A DNA stretch of 64,000 bases, from NCBI RefSeq assembly GCF_042680725.1, contig NZ_JBHUEK010000007.1, forward strand, positions 542,472 through 606,471, in the 5' to 3' direction. The stretch comes from Ferdinandcohnia salidurans (GTDB lineage Bacteria > Bacillota > Bacilli > Bacillales > Bacillaceae_L). Shown here in pieces: positions 50,538 to 59,209 of this stretch. The notes beneath the pieces are model-generated. The model worked only from the letters and a program-made list of their open reading frames with translations. It was not told where the DNA came from and searched no databases. Position numbers and translations under genes: made by a program. Each line of letters begins with the position of its first letter. The stretch's first letter is position 1.

Positions 50538-50665
50538 TATTGTCTTCCCCTTTTTAGCTTTGAATTACTCCATTATACTACAGGAATTGGAAATAATAAG
50601 CTATATGATATTTTTATAAAAATACTTTACGTACATGATTTTATTAATAAAAATGAGGTTATTTA

Positions 50666-51616
50666 ATGATTCGCATTCTTGCAATTAGTCATCAAAACGA
50701 ACGTCTAACTGATATCCCGATTACAGAAATAAAAAACACAGATTGTAAATGGTATTGGATTGATTTTAACCGTCCGACTGAAATAGAAATTGAGGAATTA
50801 TCTAAAACACTTCAATTTCACCCACTGGCTATTGAAGACTGCATCCATGTGTTGCAACGACCTAAATTAGATTTTTACGAAAAAAATACGTTCTTTGTTT
50901 CACACAGTCTTCATCGATTTACACTGGAAAAAGAAGAAATCAATATGTTTCTAGGTGAAGGATATATAGTGACCTTTCATTTATCAGAATTAGGTGAAAT
51001 AAATGATGTGTGGAATCGATTAATGGTTACTGAAACGATTGAGAACTGGGACCCCTCTCTCGTGTTGTATCACATCATTGATAAGCTGGTTGATAATTAT
51101 TTTCCAGTTGTGTACCAACTGGAAGATACCTTAAATGAAATTGAAGACAATTCTAATGAAAAATCGATGGAAGAGCTACTTGATGAACTTTTTGATACGC
51201 GTCATAATTTACTTACCTTAAGGCATACGGTGATACCAATGCGGGATTTGGTTTATCGAATCGTTAACTCACATCGCCTTGACCTATTGCAGCATCGAAT
51301 TGAATATTTTCATGATATCCATGATCACCTTTTACGTCTAACGGAAAAAATAGATGCGAGCCGGGAGCTTACTGCGGATATTCGCGATAGCTATTTGTCG
51401 CTAAATTCGCATCAAACCAATAAAGTGATGCGCATCTTAACTGTTATAACGACAATCTTTATGCCACTAACGTTTATTGCCGGCATCTATGGAATGAATT
51501 TTAGTCATATGCCTGAACTTACATATAGATATGGGTATTTCGTAATTCAAGCAATTATGATTGTAATTGGAATTGGTATGTTTGTGTGGTTTAAGAAAAA
51601 AGGTTGGTTTCGGTGA
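50666..51616 (+). CDS. corA: CorA family magnesium/cobalt transporter
   Basis: 316 residues. The signature YGMNFSHMPEL (GMN motif plus loop) lies between two C-terminal membrane helices (MRILTVITTIFMPLTFIAGI and FVIQAIMIVIGIGMFVWF). The large acidic cytosolic N-terminal funnel with long helices is typical. It transports Mg2+ and some divalent metals across the membrane. Single gene; a strong terminator follows. Confidence 0.93.
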   Translation: MIRILAISHQNERLTDIPITEIKNTDCKWYWIDFNRPTEIEIEELSKTLQFHPLAIEDCIHVLQRPKLDFYEKNTFFVSHSLHRFTLEKEEINMFLGEGYIVTFHLSELGEINDVWNRLMVTETIENWDPSLVLYHIIDKLVDNYFPVVYQLEDTLNEIEDNSNEKSMEELLDELFDTRHNLLTLRHTVIPMRDLVYRIVNSHRLDLLQHRIEYFHDIHDHLLRLTEKIDASRELTADIRDSYLSLNSHQTNKVMRILTVITTIFMPLTFIAGIYGMNFSHMPELTYRYGYFVIQAIMIVIGIGMFVWFKKKGWFR

Positions 51617-51658
51617 GGTTTAGGTACGGTTGTTTGTCGGATAAGGGAGATAGTATTT

Positions 51659-51689
51659 GAGCCGACCAAACATAAAATTTGGCCGGCTC
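51659..51689 (+). terminator. Terminator between corA and the GH3 gene
   Basis: GAGCCGACCAAA at 51659-51670 pairs with TTTGGCCGGCTC at 51678-51689 (one mismatch); T-rich on the + strand. Also plausible on the minus strand for the convergent GH3 gene. Confidence 0.85.
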
Positions 51690-51697
51690 TCTTTTAA

Positions 51698-53917
51698 TTA
51701 TTTCTTTTTACCATTATTAGATTTCTCTTGTTCGTAAGATAGTCCAAATCCGTATTCGTATTTGACACCCGCTTTTGTTTTATAAGTGAAGTGCTTATAT
51801 TCTTCAGGTGCAAAGCTTGGAACATCTCCTACTTCTCGCTCTACTGCTTTCGCGCTAGCTGGTATAGCGAATGGAAGTTTACCAACCGGATTGAATTCTC
51901 CAGTGATTACGTCAAATACTGCTTCTTGTTGTGTACCAAAAGTACCAATAAATGCAGCTGCTTTTGGTTCAAGCTTATTGATTAGCCATTGGTTCGTAAA
52001 GTTTACAGCAGTGATAGTTGGAACCGCTTTTTGGATCTCAACAATTCGGTCTATATCAGATATTCCAGTTTCTGGACCAACCGTAATTCGTGGGTTATTA
52101 TCCCAGTTTGATTGAGTTGGTTTCACATATACATATGCATGTGTTGCTTCCTTTACACTATCAACTATTTCAATGTTAGGGAATTTTTCGTTAAGTGTAT
52201 GCTTTAAATCTGCAGTAAATCCTTCAGATTGTTTTTTAGATTCCTCAATTACATACTGTTCAGGATTATCATTACTTCTAGGTGCTGCAACTCCAACAAA
52301 TCCTTCAACATAAAGCTTAACATTTTCTAATTTCTCTTCTGATAACGGCAATAGTTTTTCACCTTTCACCTTATCATTACGCATTAGAACAACTGATTTT
52401 TGATGTGCTTCATAAGCTAAAGCTCTGTGTTCTTCATCGTTGGCCAAAGCAATCGCTTCTTCAGGATTTACATAAGGATCTTCAAACAGTCCCAATGTCA
52501 TCATTTCAGAAAGAGTATAAGTTAATGATTCGTCTACTTTTTCAATGTCTAGAAGGCCATTGTTAACTGCCTCGATTAAGTACTCTGGTGTTGCACTACC
52601 TGAGATAATGTTGGTACCAGCATTTACAGCTTTTGCAACTTTTTCTGCTGCTGTTTTATCATTGTATCCCCATGCACTACCTGCAACTGCACCTGAGTCA
52701 GAGTTAACATAACCTTTGAAACCAAGTCCTTCACGTAAGTAACGAATTATCCCTTCATTTAATGTCATACCCACTTCTTCAAATTGCTGATCCTCTTGAT
52801 TTACATATGGTGGTAACCCCTGGTCAGAACTATCATTACTTGGATATGCATAATAAGGCATTACAGATGAAACTCCTGCTTCAATCGCTCTTTGGAACGG
52901 AGGAATGTGATACTTTTCCATACTTCCCTCTGTCGGATAAATGTTAAAGCTACCGTTTTCAAAGTGAGGATCTTGTCCATCATCACGAGCTCCGCCACCA
53001 GGGAAATGTTTTACTGTGATCGCTACACTGTCTTTTCCTAGTTCTTCACCTTGGAATCCTCTAATAATTTCATAGTTCATATCTCCAACAACTTTTGGAT
53101 CTTCCCCGAATGTTTCTTCAATTCTTGCCCATAGTGGATCAGTTGCAACATCGGCCATATATCCATACACTTTACGAATACCTGCTGCTCTCCATTCTTG
53201 ACGGGCAATATCGGCGAATTCACCAACAGCTTCTACATCTCTCGCTGCGGCTAAACCTAATGTTCCAGGCCAGAATGTGTGTTGATCTTGAGCATTGGTG
53301 ATATTTGTATAATCCGTTGATGCAGAGTTTCTAGGATTTGAAGTGATAACAACTGGAATACCTAACTCAAGATCTTCTGCTAATCTTTGCATTTGGTTAT
53401 TATAATTTGCAATATCTCCTAAGTTTTGAGACAAACGATAAATAACATGGCGCAATTTTTTATCAGTAACAATTTTACTGTTTTCAGGTGTTACAAAAGT
53501 TCCATCTGCTGGATCTGCTTCTGGAGTATGTGTAGCGATATACATCAATCCAGCCTTTTGCTCAAGACTCATTTGACTAATTAAATCAGCCACACGTTCT
53601 GATACTGGCTTTCTCCAGTCTTCGTAGACATCTAAGCTTTGATCTCCATTTGCATCTCTAAAATACTTATCGCTAATTTTTAGTATTCTATCTTGAGTTG
53701 CTACTTCAATTTCTGGTTGACCTTCAGCTTTTTCAACTTTATAGGTTGTGATTGCACCTCTTCCGTCATACGGAGTAGCTTCTCCCTCATTACCTGTGTA
53801 CCCCTGCTCATCTGCAAAACCAATTGTAGGCGCTACAAGTGAGAGTGCAAGTGTACTTGCTAAAAGTTTCTTCCTTAATTTTGAAGACTTTCTGATTTGC
53901 CTTGATACTGATGCCAT
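51698..53917 (-). CDS. Secreted glycoside hydrolase family 3 protein
   Basis: 739 residues with a signal peptide (LASTLALSLVAPTIGFADE) and a GH3 catalytic core. The DANGDQSLDVYEDW segment at 88-101 is an EF-hand-like calcium loop seen in related enzymes, KHFPGGGARDDG is typical GH3, and Asp407 in VNSDSGAVAG is the likely nucleophile. It should release terminal beta-linked glucose or N-acetylglucosamine; the exact specificity is not decidable. GGGAGG precedes the ATG. A perfect cre site lies 165 bp upstream, so glucose repression through CcpA is expected. Confidence 0.9.
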   Translation of the reverse strand: MASVSRQIRKSSKLRKKLLASTLALSLVAPTIGFADEQGYTGNEGEATPYDGRGAITTYKVEKAEGQPEIEVATQDRILKISDKYFRDANGDQSLDVYEDWRKPVSERVADLISQMSLEQKAGLMYIATHTPEADPADGTFVTPENSKIVTDKKLRHVIYRLSQNLGDIANYNNQMQRLAEDLELGIPVVITSNPRNSASTDYTNITNAQDQHTFWPGTLGLAAARDVEAVGEFADIARQEWRAAGIRKVYGYMADVATDPLWARIEETFGEDPKVVGDMNYEIIRGFQGEELGKDSVAITVKHFPGGGARDDGQDPHFENGSFNIYPTEGSMEKYHIPPFQRAIEAGVSSVMPYYAYPSNDSSDQGLPPYVNQEDQQFEEVGMTLNEGIIRYLREGLGFKGYVNSDSGAVAGSAWGYNDKTAAEKVAKAVNAGTNIISGSATPEYLIEAVNNGLLDIEKVDESLTYTLSEMMTLGLFEDPYVNPEEAIALANDEEHRALAYEAHQKSVVLMRNDKVKGEKLLPLSEEKLENVKLYVEGFVGVAAPRSNDNPEQYVIEESKKQSEGFTADLKHTLNEKFPNIEIVDSVKEATHAYVYVKPTQSNWDNNPRITVGPETGISDIDRIVEIQKAVPTITAVNFTNQWLINKLEPKAAAFIGTFGTQQEAVFDVITGEFNPVGKLPFAIPASAKAVEREVGDVPSFAPEEYKHFTYKTKAGVKYEYGFGLSYEQEKSNNGKKK

Positions 53918-54081
53918 TTTTCTTCCTCCCTAATAAATGTAAGTTTTCACATAAAAATAGTGTGATTTATAGAAAAATACAACCCACCCAAATCGTTTTT
54001 TGTGCGGTTTGTATTTATTCTCTAGCTCATTTCCTGCTTGATCGAATTGTTAATAGAAGGAATGATTTTGTAACCTCATTT

Positions 54082-54095
54082 AGTTAACGCTTTCA
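54082..54095 (-). promoter_or_regulatory. cre site (CcpA operator) of the GH3 gene
   Basis: TGAAAGCGTTAACT on the minus strand fits the cre consensus TGWAARCGYTWNCW at all 14 positions. It lies within the 471-bp intergenic region 53918-54388. A weaker cre-like word, TGGAAGCGTATTCT, is next to it. Confidence 0.75.
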
Positions 54096-54388
54096 GAATA
54101 CGCTTCCATTTTTGTGAAAAAAATAATTAATTAGACTACTAAACAAATTAATTACTAATATATTACCATTCTAATAAGTTCATCGTCATGAGTCTTAGTT
54201 ACTTATTTGCCACGGGACTTTAGGTGGTAATTATTTCTAGTAGGTATAGTAAAAATGTATGAGCTTTGACTAAATAATCAGATGTATTTTAATTTTTTAT
54301 AAAAACTTTATGAAAATACTATTTAATCCCCCCTCATTTCAGATATAATAATACTTAGAGTGCCGAAATAATTTTAGGGGGTAAATTT

Positions 54389-56203
54389 ATGACAAAGGTT
54401 AAAGAAAAACTATTAACTCGTGCTGAGGTCCCTGTTGAACAAACTTGGAAACTGGAAGATTTGTTTCAATCAGTTGAAGCATGGGAACAAGAACTAGCTT
54501 CAATTGAGTCTGATGTATCAACTGTCACAAAATTTAAAGGGCAACTAGGAAATGATGCAAAAACATTCTTAGATTGTTTACTTGCAAAAGAAGAACTTCA
54601 AAAGCGTATGGTTTTACTAGGTACATATGCGAGTCTACGATTCAATGAGGATGCGACCAACCCTGAGAATCAAGGAAATGCAGCAAGAGTTTCGTCTATT
54701 TTTTCAGCAATTGGTGCAGCTCTATCATTTATTGAGTCTGAAACACTTGCATTACCGGATGGAACAATTGAACAATACATAAAAGAAGAAAAAGAATTAG
54801 AAGTATTTCAGAATAACTTAAACGTCATTTTGGAAAAAAAGCCACATACCCTTTCGCCTGAAACGGAAGAAGCGCTAGCTGCTCTTGGTGAGGTTCATGA
54901 TGCACCATATATGATTTATCAACGAAGCAAAGCGTCTGATATGACATTCCCTTCATTTAATGATGAGGAAGGCAATGAACTACCCCTTTCCTTTGCTTTA
55001 TTCGAAGATCGCTACGAGCTTTCTGAAAATCCGACAATTAGACGAAATGCATTCAATACTTTTTCTGAGACATTGAAAAAGTACCAAAATACGTTTGCGG
55101 CTGCCTATGGTACAGAAGTAAAAAAACAAGTGGCATTATCAAAATTACGTAACTATGAATCTGTTACTCATATGCTCTTGGATCCACAACAGGTTACTCT
55201 TGATATGTACAATAATCAATTAGATATAATTCAAACTGAACTTGCTCCACATATGAGAAAATTTGCGAAACTGAAACAACGCGTTCTCGGCATAGACAAC
55301 ATGCATTTTAGTGATTTAAAAGCACCAATGGATCCTGATTTCAATCCAAAAACAACCTATGAAGAAGCTTCAAAAACCATTCTTGAGGCTTTACAAGTGA
55401 TGGGTCCTGAATATAGTGCAATCATGGAAAAAGGTCTTACTGAGCGTTGGGTTGACCTCCCTGCTAACGTTGGAAAATCAACAGGTGCCTTCTGTTCTAG
55501 TCCATATGGTGCACATCCTTACATTTTAATTACTTGGACGGATACAATGCGTGGTGCCTTTATTTTAGCTCACGAACTTGGTCATGCGGGTCATTTTTAC
55601 TATGCAAATGAACATCAACGAGTTGGCAATACTCGCCCATCCACTTACTTTATCGAAGCACCATCAACTATGAATGAGTTGCTTTTAGCTGAACATCTAT
55701 TATCGAAAACAGATGATAAGAGAATGAAGCGTTGGGTGATTCTTCAATTGCTAGGAACTTACTATCATAACTTTGTGACTCATTTACTTGAGGGTGAATA
55801 TCAACGTCGAGTTTATGCACTAGCTGAAGCGGGTAAACCAATTACAGCCCCTGCCTTAAGTGGTATTAAAGGTGAAGTTTTAAAATCATTCTGGGGAGAT
55901 GCGGTTGAAATTGATGATGCAGCAAGCTTAACATGGATGCGTCAGCCACATTATTACATGGGACTATATCCATATACGTACTCTGCTGGATTAACTGCTT
56001 CTACTGCTGTAGCCCAGTTAATCAAAGAAGAAGGTCAACCTGTAGTTGATCGTTGGATTGAAGTATTAAAAGCTGGTGGTACAATGAAGCCACTAGAATT
56101 AATGAAATATGCTGGTGTTGATATGTCTCAACCAGATGCAATCCGCAAAGCAGTTGCTTATGTTGGGGAATTAGTTGCAGAATTAGAAGGACTTTACGAA
56201 TAA
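54389..56203 (+). CDS. pepF: Oligoendopeptidase F
   Basis: 604 residues, an M3-family zinc metallopeptidase that cleaves short peptides in the cytosol. The zinc site AHELGHAGHFYYANEHQ (HExxH) and downstream ETPSTMNE-like EAPSTMNELLLAEHLL (Glu third ligand) are present. N-terminal helical domain (ERAEVPVEQTWKLEDLF-like) and the length are standard. GGGGG upstream of ATG; a TATAAT at about 54343 may be its -10. It ends in a clear terminator. Confidence 0.95.
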   Translation: MTKVKEKLLTRAEVPVEQTWKLEDLFQSVEAWEQELASIESDVSTVTKFKGQLGNDAKTFLDCLLAKEELQKRMVLLGTYASLRFNEDATNPENQGNAARVSSIFSAIGAALSFIESETLALPDGTIEQYIKEEKELEVFQNNLNVILEKKPHTLSPETEEALAALGEVHDAPYMIYQRSKASDMTFPSFNDEEGNELPLSFALFEDRYELSENPTIRRNAFNTFSETLKKYQNTFAAAYGTEVKKQVALSKLRNYESVTHMLLDPQQVTLDMYNNQLDIIQTELAPHMRKFAKLKQRVLGIDNMHFSDLKAPMDPDFNPKTTYEEASKTILEALQVMGPEYSAIMEKGLTERWVDLPANVGKSTGAFCSSPYGAHPYILITWTDTMRGAFILAHELGHAGHFYYANEHQRVGNTRPSTYFIEAPSTMNELLLAEHLLSKTDDKRMKRWVILQLLGTYYHNFVTHLLEGEYQRRVYALAEAGKPITAPALSGIKGEVLKSFWGDAVEIDDAASLTWMRQPHYYMGLYPYTYSAGLTASTAVAQLIKEEGQPVVDRWIEVLKAGGTMKPLELMKYAGVDMSQPDAIRKAVAYVGELVAELEGLYE

Positions 56204-56208
56204 TAGTG

Positions 56209-56239
56209 AAATGCCCAGATAAATTCTGGGCATTTTTTT
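56209..56239 (+). terminator. Terminator of pepF
   Basis: AAATGCCCAGA at 56209-56219 pairs with TCTGGGCATTT at 56225-56235, followed by T-run. Confidence 0.9.
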
Positions 56240-56250
56240 ATTATCCTTTA

Positions 56251-56721
56251 TTAATACGAACTCTCCAATTTCCACAATCGTTCCCCTATTTCCTCAATCA
56301 ATGCCTTCGCTCGTTTTTCAATATTGTTTGGAAGGGTGTCTTTGGTAAAAAACTCTAGATTTATACTTTCTCCATCGTTCATTTCTAGATTACCGCTAAC
56401 GTTTATAGCATGAAATAAGTTAATTACACTGTAAGTTTCATCCCCATTTGGATAACGAAAATAATATCGGGGGCCAGAAAAGACACCAATTAAACTGAAA
56501 TTATTTGCTATTAGTCCTGTTTCTTCTTTTAGTTCACGGATTGCAACTTCTTCAATTGTTTCCCCAAGTTCCATAGAACCACCCGGTAATCCCCAATCCA
56601 ATGTGTCCGATCGATGCTGAAAAAGAAGCTCTCCTTTATCATTAATTACAAGAATTGTAGCTCCTACTGTTATGATAGGTTGAGTACCGATAAATTTTCT
56701 TAATCTAGAAACATAGCCCAT
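56251..56721 (-). CDS. Nudix hydrolase
   Basis: 156 residues. The Nudix box GGSMELGETIEEVAIRELKEETGL matches GX5EX7REUXEEXGU. Typical substrates are nucleoside diphosphates linked to other moieties; this one is not predictable. ATG at 56721 follows GAGGAG; the frame opens at 56739. It is next to a VOC protein and a methyltransferase, a collection of small accessory genes. Confidence 0.9.
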   Translation of the reverse strand: MGYVSRLRKFIGTQPIITVGATILVINDKGELLFQHRSDTLDWGLPGGSMELGETIEEVAIRELKEETGLIANNFSLIGVFSGPRYYFRYPNGDETYSVINLFHAINVSGNLEMNDGESINLEFFTKDTLPNNIEKRAKALIEEIGERLWKLESSY

Positions 56722-56794
56722 ATATGTACTCCTCATCATTTTGTATTTATACTTTGAAAAATTGACGAAATGCCTCTCTATTTATATTTTTTTG

Positions 56795-57184
56795 TTAACA
56801 CATACAAGCCATGATGACGTTTCCATCTGGGTCTTTGAAATTAAACCAGGCAAAGTTCTCTCCCACTCTTTCAATTTCCCTTACGATTTCGATATCATGT
56901 GATTTTATAAAATCATAAGCAACGTCAATGTCGTCAACTAGAAAATTAAAGATCGGGTTTGGCGATGGTTTGTGGATGAAAGCAGGGTCAAAGGCATGGT
57001 CATCTAAGGTTAAACCCGTTCTTCCATTAATCGGAATGTTATAAACCGGTGATTGAACACTTTTAAGATCTGGTTCAAATCCTAATATCTTGCTGTACCA
57101 TTCAACTGATATTGTTAAATCTGTAACGTGAATGAACACCCCACCCATTGTGTTTTTAATTGGAGTTTGGTCCGTTTTATTCAT
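56795..57184 (-). CDS. VOC family (glyoxalase/bleomycin-resistance fold) protein
   Basis: 129 residues with two beta-alpha-beta modules. GGVFIHVTDLTISVEWYSKILGFEP opens it, with PIFNFLVDDIDVAYDFI in the second half and ENFAWFNFKDPDGNVIMACMC at the end, the classical last-strand pattern. The His/Glu metal ligands are plausible but not certain. The function within the glyoxalase/dioxygenase superfamily is unassigned. Confidence 0.85.
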   Translation of the reverse strand: MNKTDQTPIKNTMGGVFIHVTDLTISVEWYSKILGFEPDLKSVQSPVYNIPINGRTGLTLDDHAFDPAFIHKPSPNPIFNFLVDDIDVAYDFIKSHDIEIVREIERVGENFAWFNFKDPDGNVIMACMC

Positions 57185-57199
57185 TTTTTACACATCCTT

Positions 57200-57955
57200 T
57201 TATAGTTTACGAGCTTTTATGATCATCGTTGTTGGAAATTTTCGTGCTTTGTATAACGAATAATAGCGATCTGAAACCTCATCCTCAATTGAAGTTAGTG
57301 ACGATGGAGTATCACTTTCTATAACCTGCTCTATTGTAAAACCTGCTTTTATTAATTCATTTATATATGTGCTCATTTTTCTTGTTGGAATAACCATCGG
57401 TGCATTTTCACCTTTAAAGTTATTGTATGTAACTGTTCCTTCATTCTGATATGAGCCGTCTAGATAAATACGGCCATCTTCACTTTTTAAATGAGGATAT
57501 AATGGATGATCCCAACTAAATAGGAAATAACCGCCAAATAGCAAATAGTCATAGATTAATTTAAAAGTTGCTGATAAATCTGTCGACCAACCAATTGCAT
57601 AAATAGAATAAACTAAGTCAAAATATTCCTTTGGTATGCCAACATCCTTCTCCATTGGAGCACAATATAAGTGTGGATTCAAACCTTTTAGTGTTTCATT
57701 CGCAGTTGCTATTTGAGATACTGACAAATCTACTCCCCATATTTCACTTGCTCCTTTATCTGACATATATTTTAATGAATGCCCACTTCCGCAACCAATA
57801 TCAAGCACTCTCCTAAGTGATATATTCTCAAGTAGTCCCAGTTCATCCTCTGTTTGTGTAAATGGACCATAACTAGGAAGAGCATCTTTTCCATTAAAAT
57901 GATGTGCTACAATGTCCCAGCTCTTTTTATTGTTTATCAGAATGTCATTTGTCAT
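57200..57955 (-). CDS. Class I SAM-dependent methyltransferase
   Basis: 251 residues from an ATG at 57955, with GAGGAGGT 7 bases upstream; the longer frame has no ribosome site. Motif I VLDIGCGSGHSLKYM and post-I WGVDLS are present, and the Rossmann strand with LVYSIYAIGW follows. The methyl acceptor is unknown. It is read in the same direction as the VOC and Nudix genes. Confidence 0.85.
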   Translation of the reverse strand: MTNDILINNKKSWDIVAHHFNGKDALPSYGPFTQTEDELGLLENISLRRVLDIGCGSGHSLKYMSDKGASEIWGVDLSVSQIATANETLKGLNPHLYCAPMEKDVGIPKEYFDLVYSIYAIGWSTDLSATFKLIYDYLLFGGYFLFSWDHPLYPHLKSEDGRIYLDGSYQNEGTVTYNNFKGENAPMVIPTRKMSTYINELIKAGFTIEQVIESDTPSSLTSIEDEVSDRYYSLYKARKFPTTMIIKARKL

Positions 57956-58105
57956 AACCTTTACCTCCTCTAAAACATACATTCTATAAAAAATGGAAAT
58001 ATCCTTTTCTTCACACACCAAAAAATTTACAAAATTTTGAAGGGGATTGTCTAATAGAAAAGAATTAATAGTTATCAAAAGTTTTTAATAAGCGGAGGAA
58101 AAAAC

Positions 58106-58546
58106 ATGCTAGAAGTGATAAAAATTGAACCTGAAATGACTTACGAATTAAGACATAGCATCTTACGGCCTCATCAGCCAATGGAAGCGTGCATGTATGA
58201 ATCAGATTATCAAAAAGGCAGTTTCCATATTGGGGCATTTTTTGAGGGTGAATTAATAAGCATTGCATCCTTTTGTGCTATGGTGAACCAAGATTTTTCA
58301 AGTGCAAAGCAATATCGTCTTAGGGCAATGGCCACAGTTGAGGAGTTTCGAAAGCTAGGTGCAGGACGAGAAGTAGTAAATTATGCAGAAAGTATTTTAA
58401 AAGAAAACGAAACTGAACTTCTATGGTGTATGGGAAGAACGAATGTTCAGGGATATTATGAGAGGTTAGGTTTTACGTCGCATGGAGCAGTTTTTGATTA
58501 TCCACCGATCGGACCGCATATCGTAATGGTAAAGAAGTTATTTTAA
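58106..58546 (+). CDS. GNAT family N-acetyltransferase
   Basis: 146 residues with the GNAT core: LRAMATVEEFRKLGAGREVVNYAESIL carries the acetyl-CoA-binding R/Q-x-x-G-x-G/A pattern (here RKLGAGREV) and NVQGYYERLGFTSHGAVFDYPPIGPHIVMVKKL is the C-terminal strand region. The acceptor is unknown. GCGGAGG precedes its ATG. It is divergent from the methyltransferase gene. Confidence 0.87.
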   Translation: MLEVIKIEPEMTYELRHSILRPHQPMEACMYESDYQKGSFHIGAFFEGELISIASFCAMVNQDFSSAKQYRLRAMATVEEFRKLGAGREVVNYAESILKENETELLWCMGRTNVQGYYERLGFTSHGAVFDYPPIGPHIVMVKKLF

Positions 58547-58553
58547 CTAAAAA

Positions 58554-58594
58554 GAGGAGAGTAGAGAATCAATAGTTTTTCCTCTACTCTCCTC
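58554..58594. terminator. Hairpin between the GNAT gene and the P/G-rich gene
   Basis: GAGGAGAGTAGAG at 58554-58566 pairs perfectly with CTCTACTCTCCTC at 58582-58594. A U-run on the minus strand suggests it terminates the convergent minus-strand gene. Confidence 0.75.
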
Positions 58595-58603
58595 CATTCT
58601 AAG

Positions 58604-59050
58604 TTAAAAACACGTAAATGATTGGATTTGTCTTAAGCTGATTCCAAAGTATAACCATCTATAGCCATTCCATCTATACCCTGATACGGATCTTCTGCCA
58701 ACAAATGTTGGGTAGAACCAGAATTGCCCAGGCCCTCGTAGCCATACATAGGTATATCTAAATAGACATCCTCTGATGCTACCTGGATCGACTGCAAATG
58801 CTTGAGCTTGTTGAGATTGCGTTGGAACAAACGATGGTGGTGGTGCAGTTGGTGGTCCTCCTCCCTGTCCTTGGCCGGGTGTACCAAATGGTGGCCCACC
58901 TCCAGGTCCTTGGCTTGGTGGTCCAAATGGTGGTCCCATCGAACCTCCGCCAAATGGCGGGAAGAATGATCCCATCTGTCTTTCATATTCGTAGTAATTA
59001 TCTAAATCATTGTGGTATGGTGGTAGACCGTTTGGGTCGTAATAATACAT
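58604..59050 (-). CDS. Pro/Gly-rich protein with an aromatic C-terminal domain
   Basis: About 148 residues. After a tyrosine-rich N-terminus it has a Gly/Pro/Gln low-complexity region (GPPFGPPSQGPGGGPPF and relatives), then a distinct C-terminus rich in Trp/Tyr/Arg (CLFRYTYVWLRGPGQFWFYPTFVGRRSVSGYRWNGYRWLYFGISLRQIQSFTCF). Such proteins are often spore-coat or surface-associated in Bacillus; this is a guess. ATG at 59050 is chosen (GTG at 59062 is too close to AAGGAG). Confidence 0.7.
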   Translation of the reverse strand: MYYYDPNGLPPYHNDLDNYYEYERQMGSFFPPFGGGSMGPPFGPPSQGPGGGPPFGTPGQGQGGGPPTAPPPSFVPTQSQQAQAFAVDPGSIRGCLFRYTYVWLRGPGQFWFYPTFVGRRSVSGYRWNGYRWLYFGISLRQIQSFTCF

Positions 59051-59157
59051 ATTTTTATACACTCCTTATTCATAGGCTACTAGCATCCTATTCCATAGGC
59101 TTACGCCTTTCAACTTGTACCTCTAAAATGTGCTATTTACCTAGAATTTTAGGAATT

Positions 59158-59201
59158 AAAAAACACCTGTCTCTGATACGTATATAGTATCCGAAGGCAG
59201 G
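59158..59201 (-). terminator. Terminator of the isoprenoid synthase gene
   Basis: On the minus strand a CCTGCCT...GATAC arm pairs with GTATC...GACAGG and is followed by TGTTTTTT. The stem is interrupted but the U-run is good. Confidence 0.65.
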
Positions 59202-59209
59202 CTTACGTG

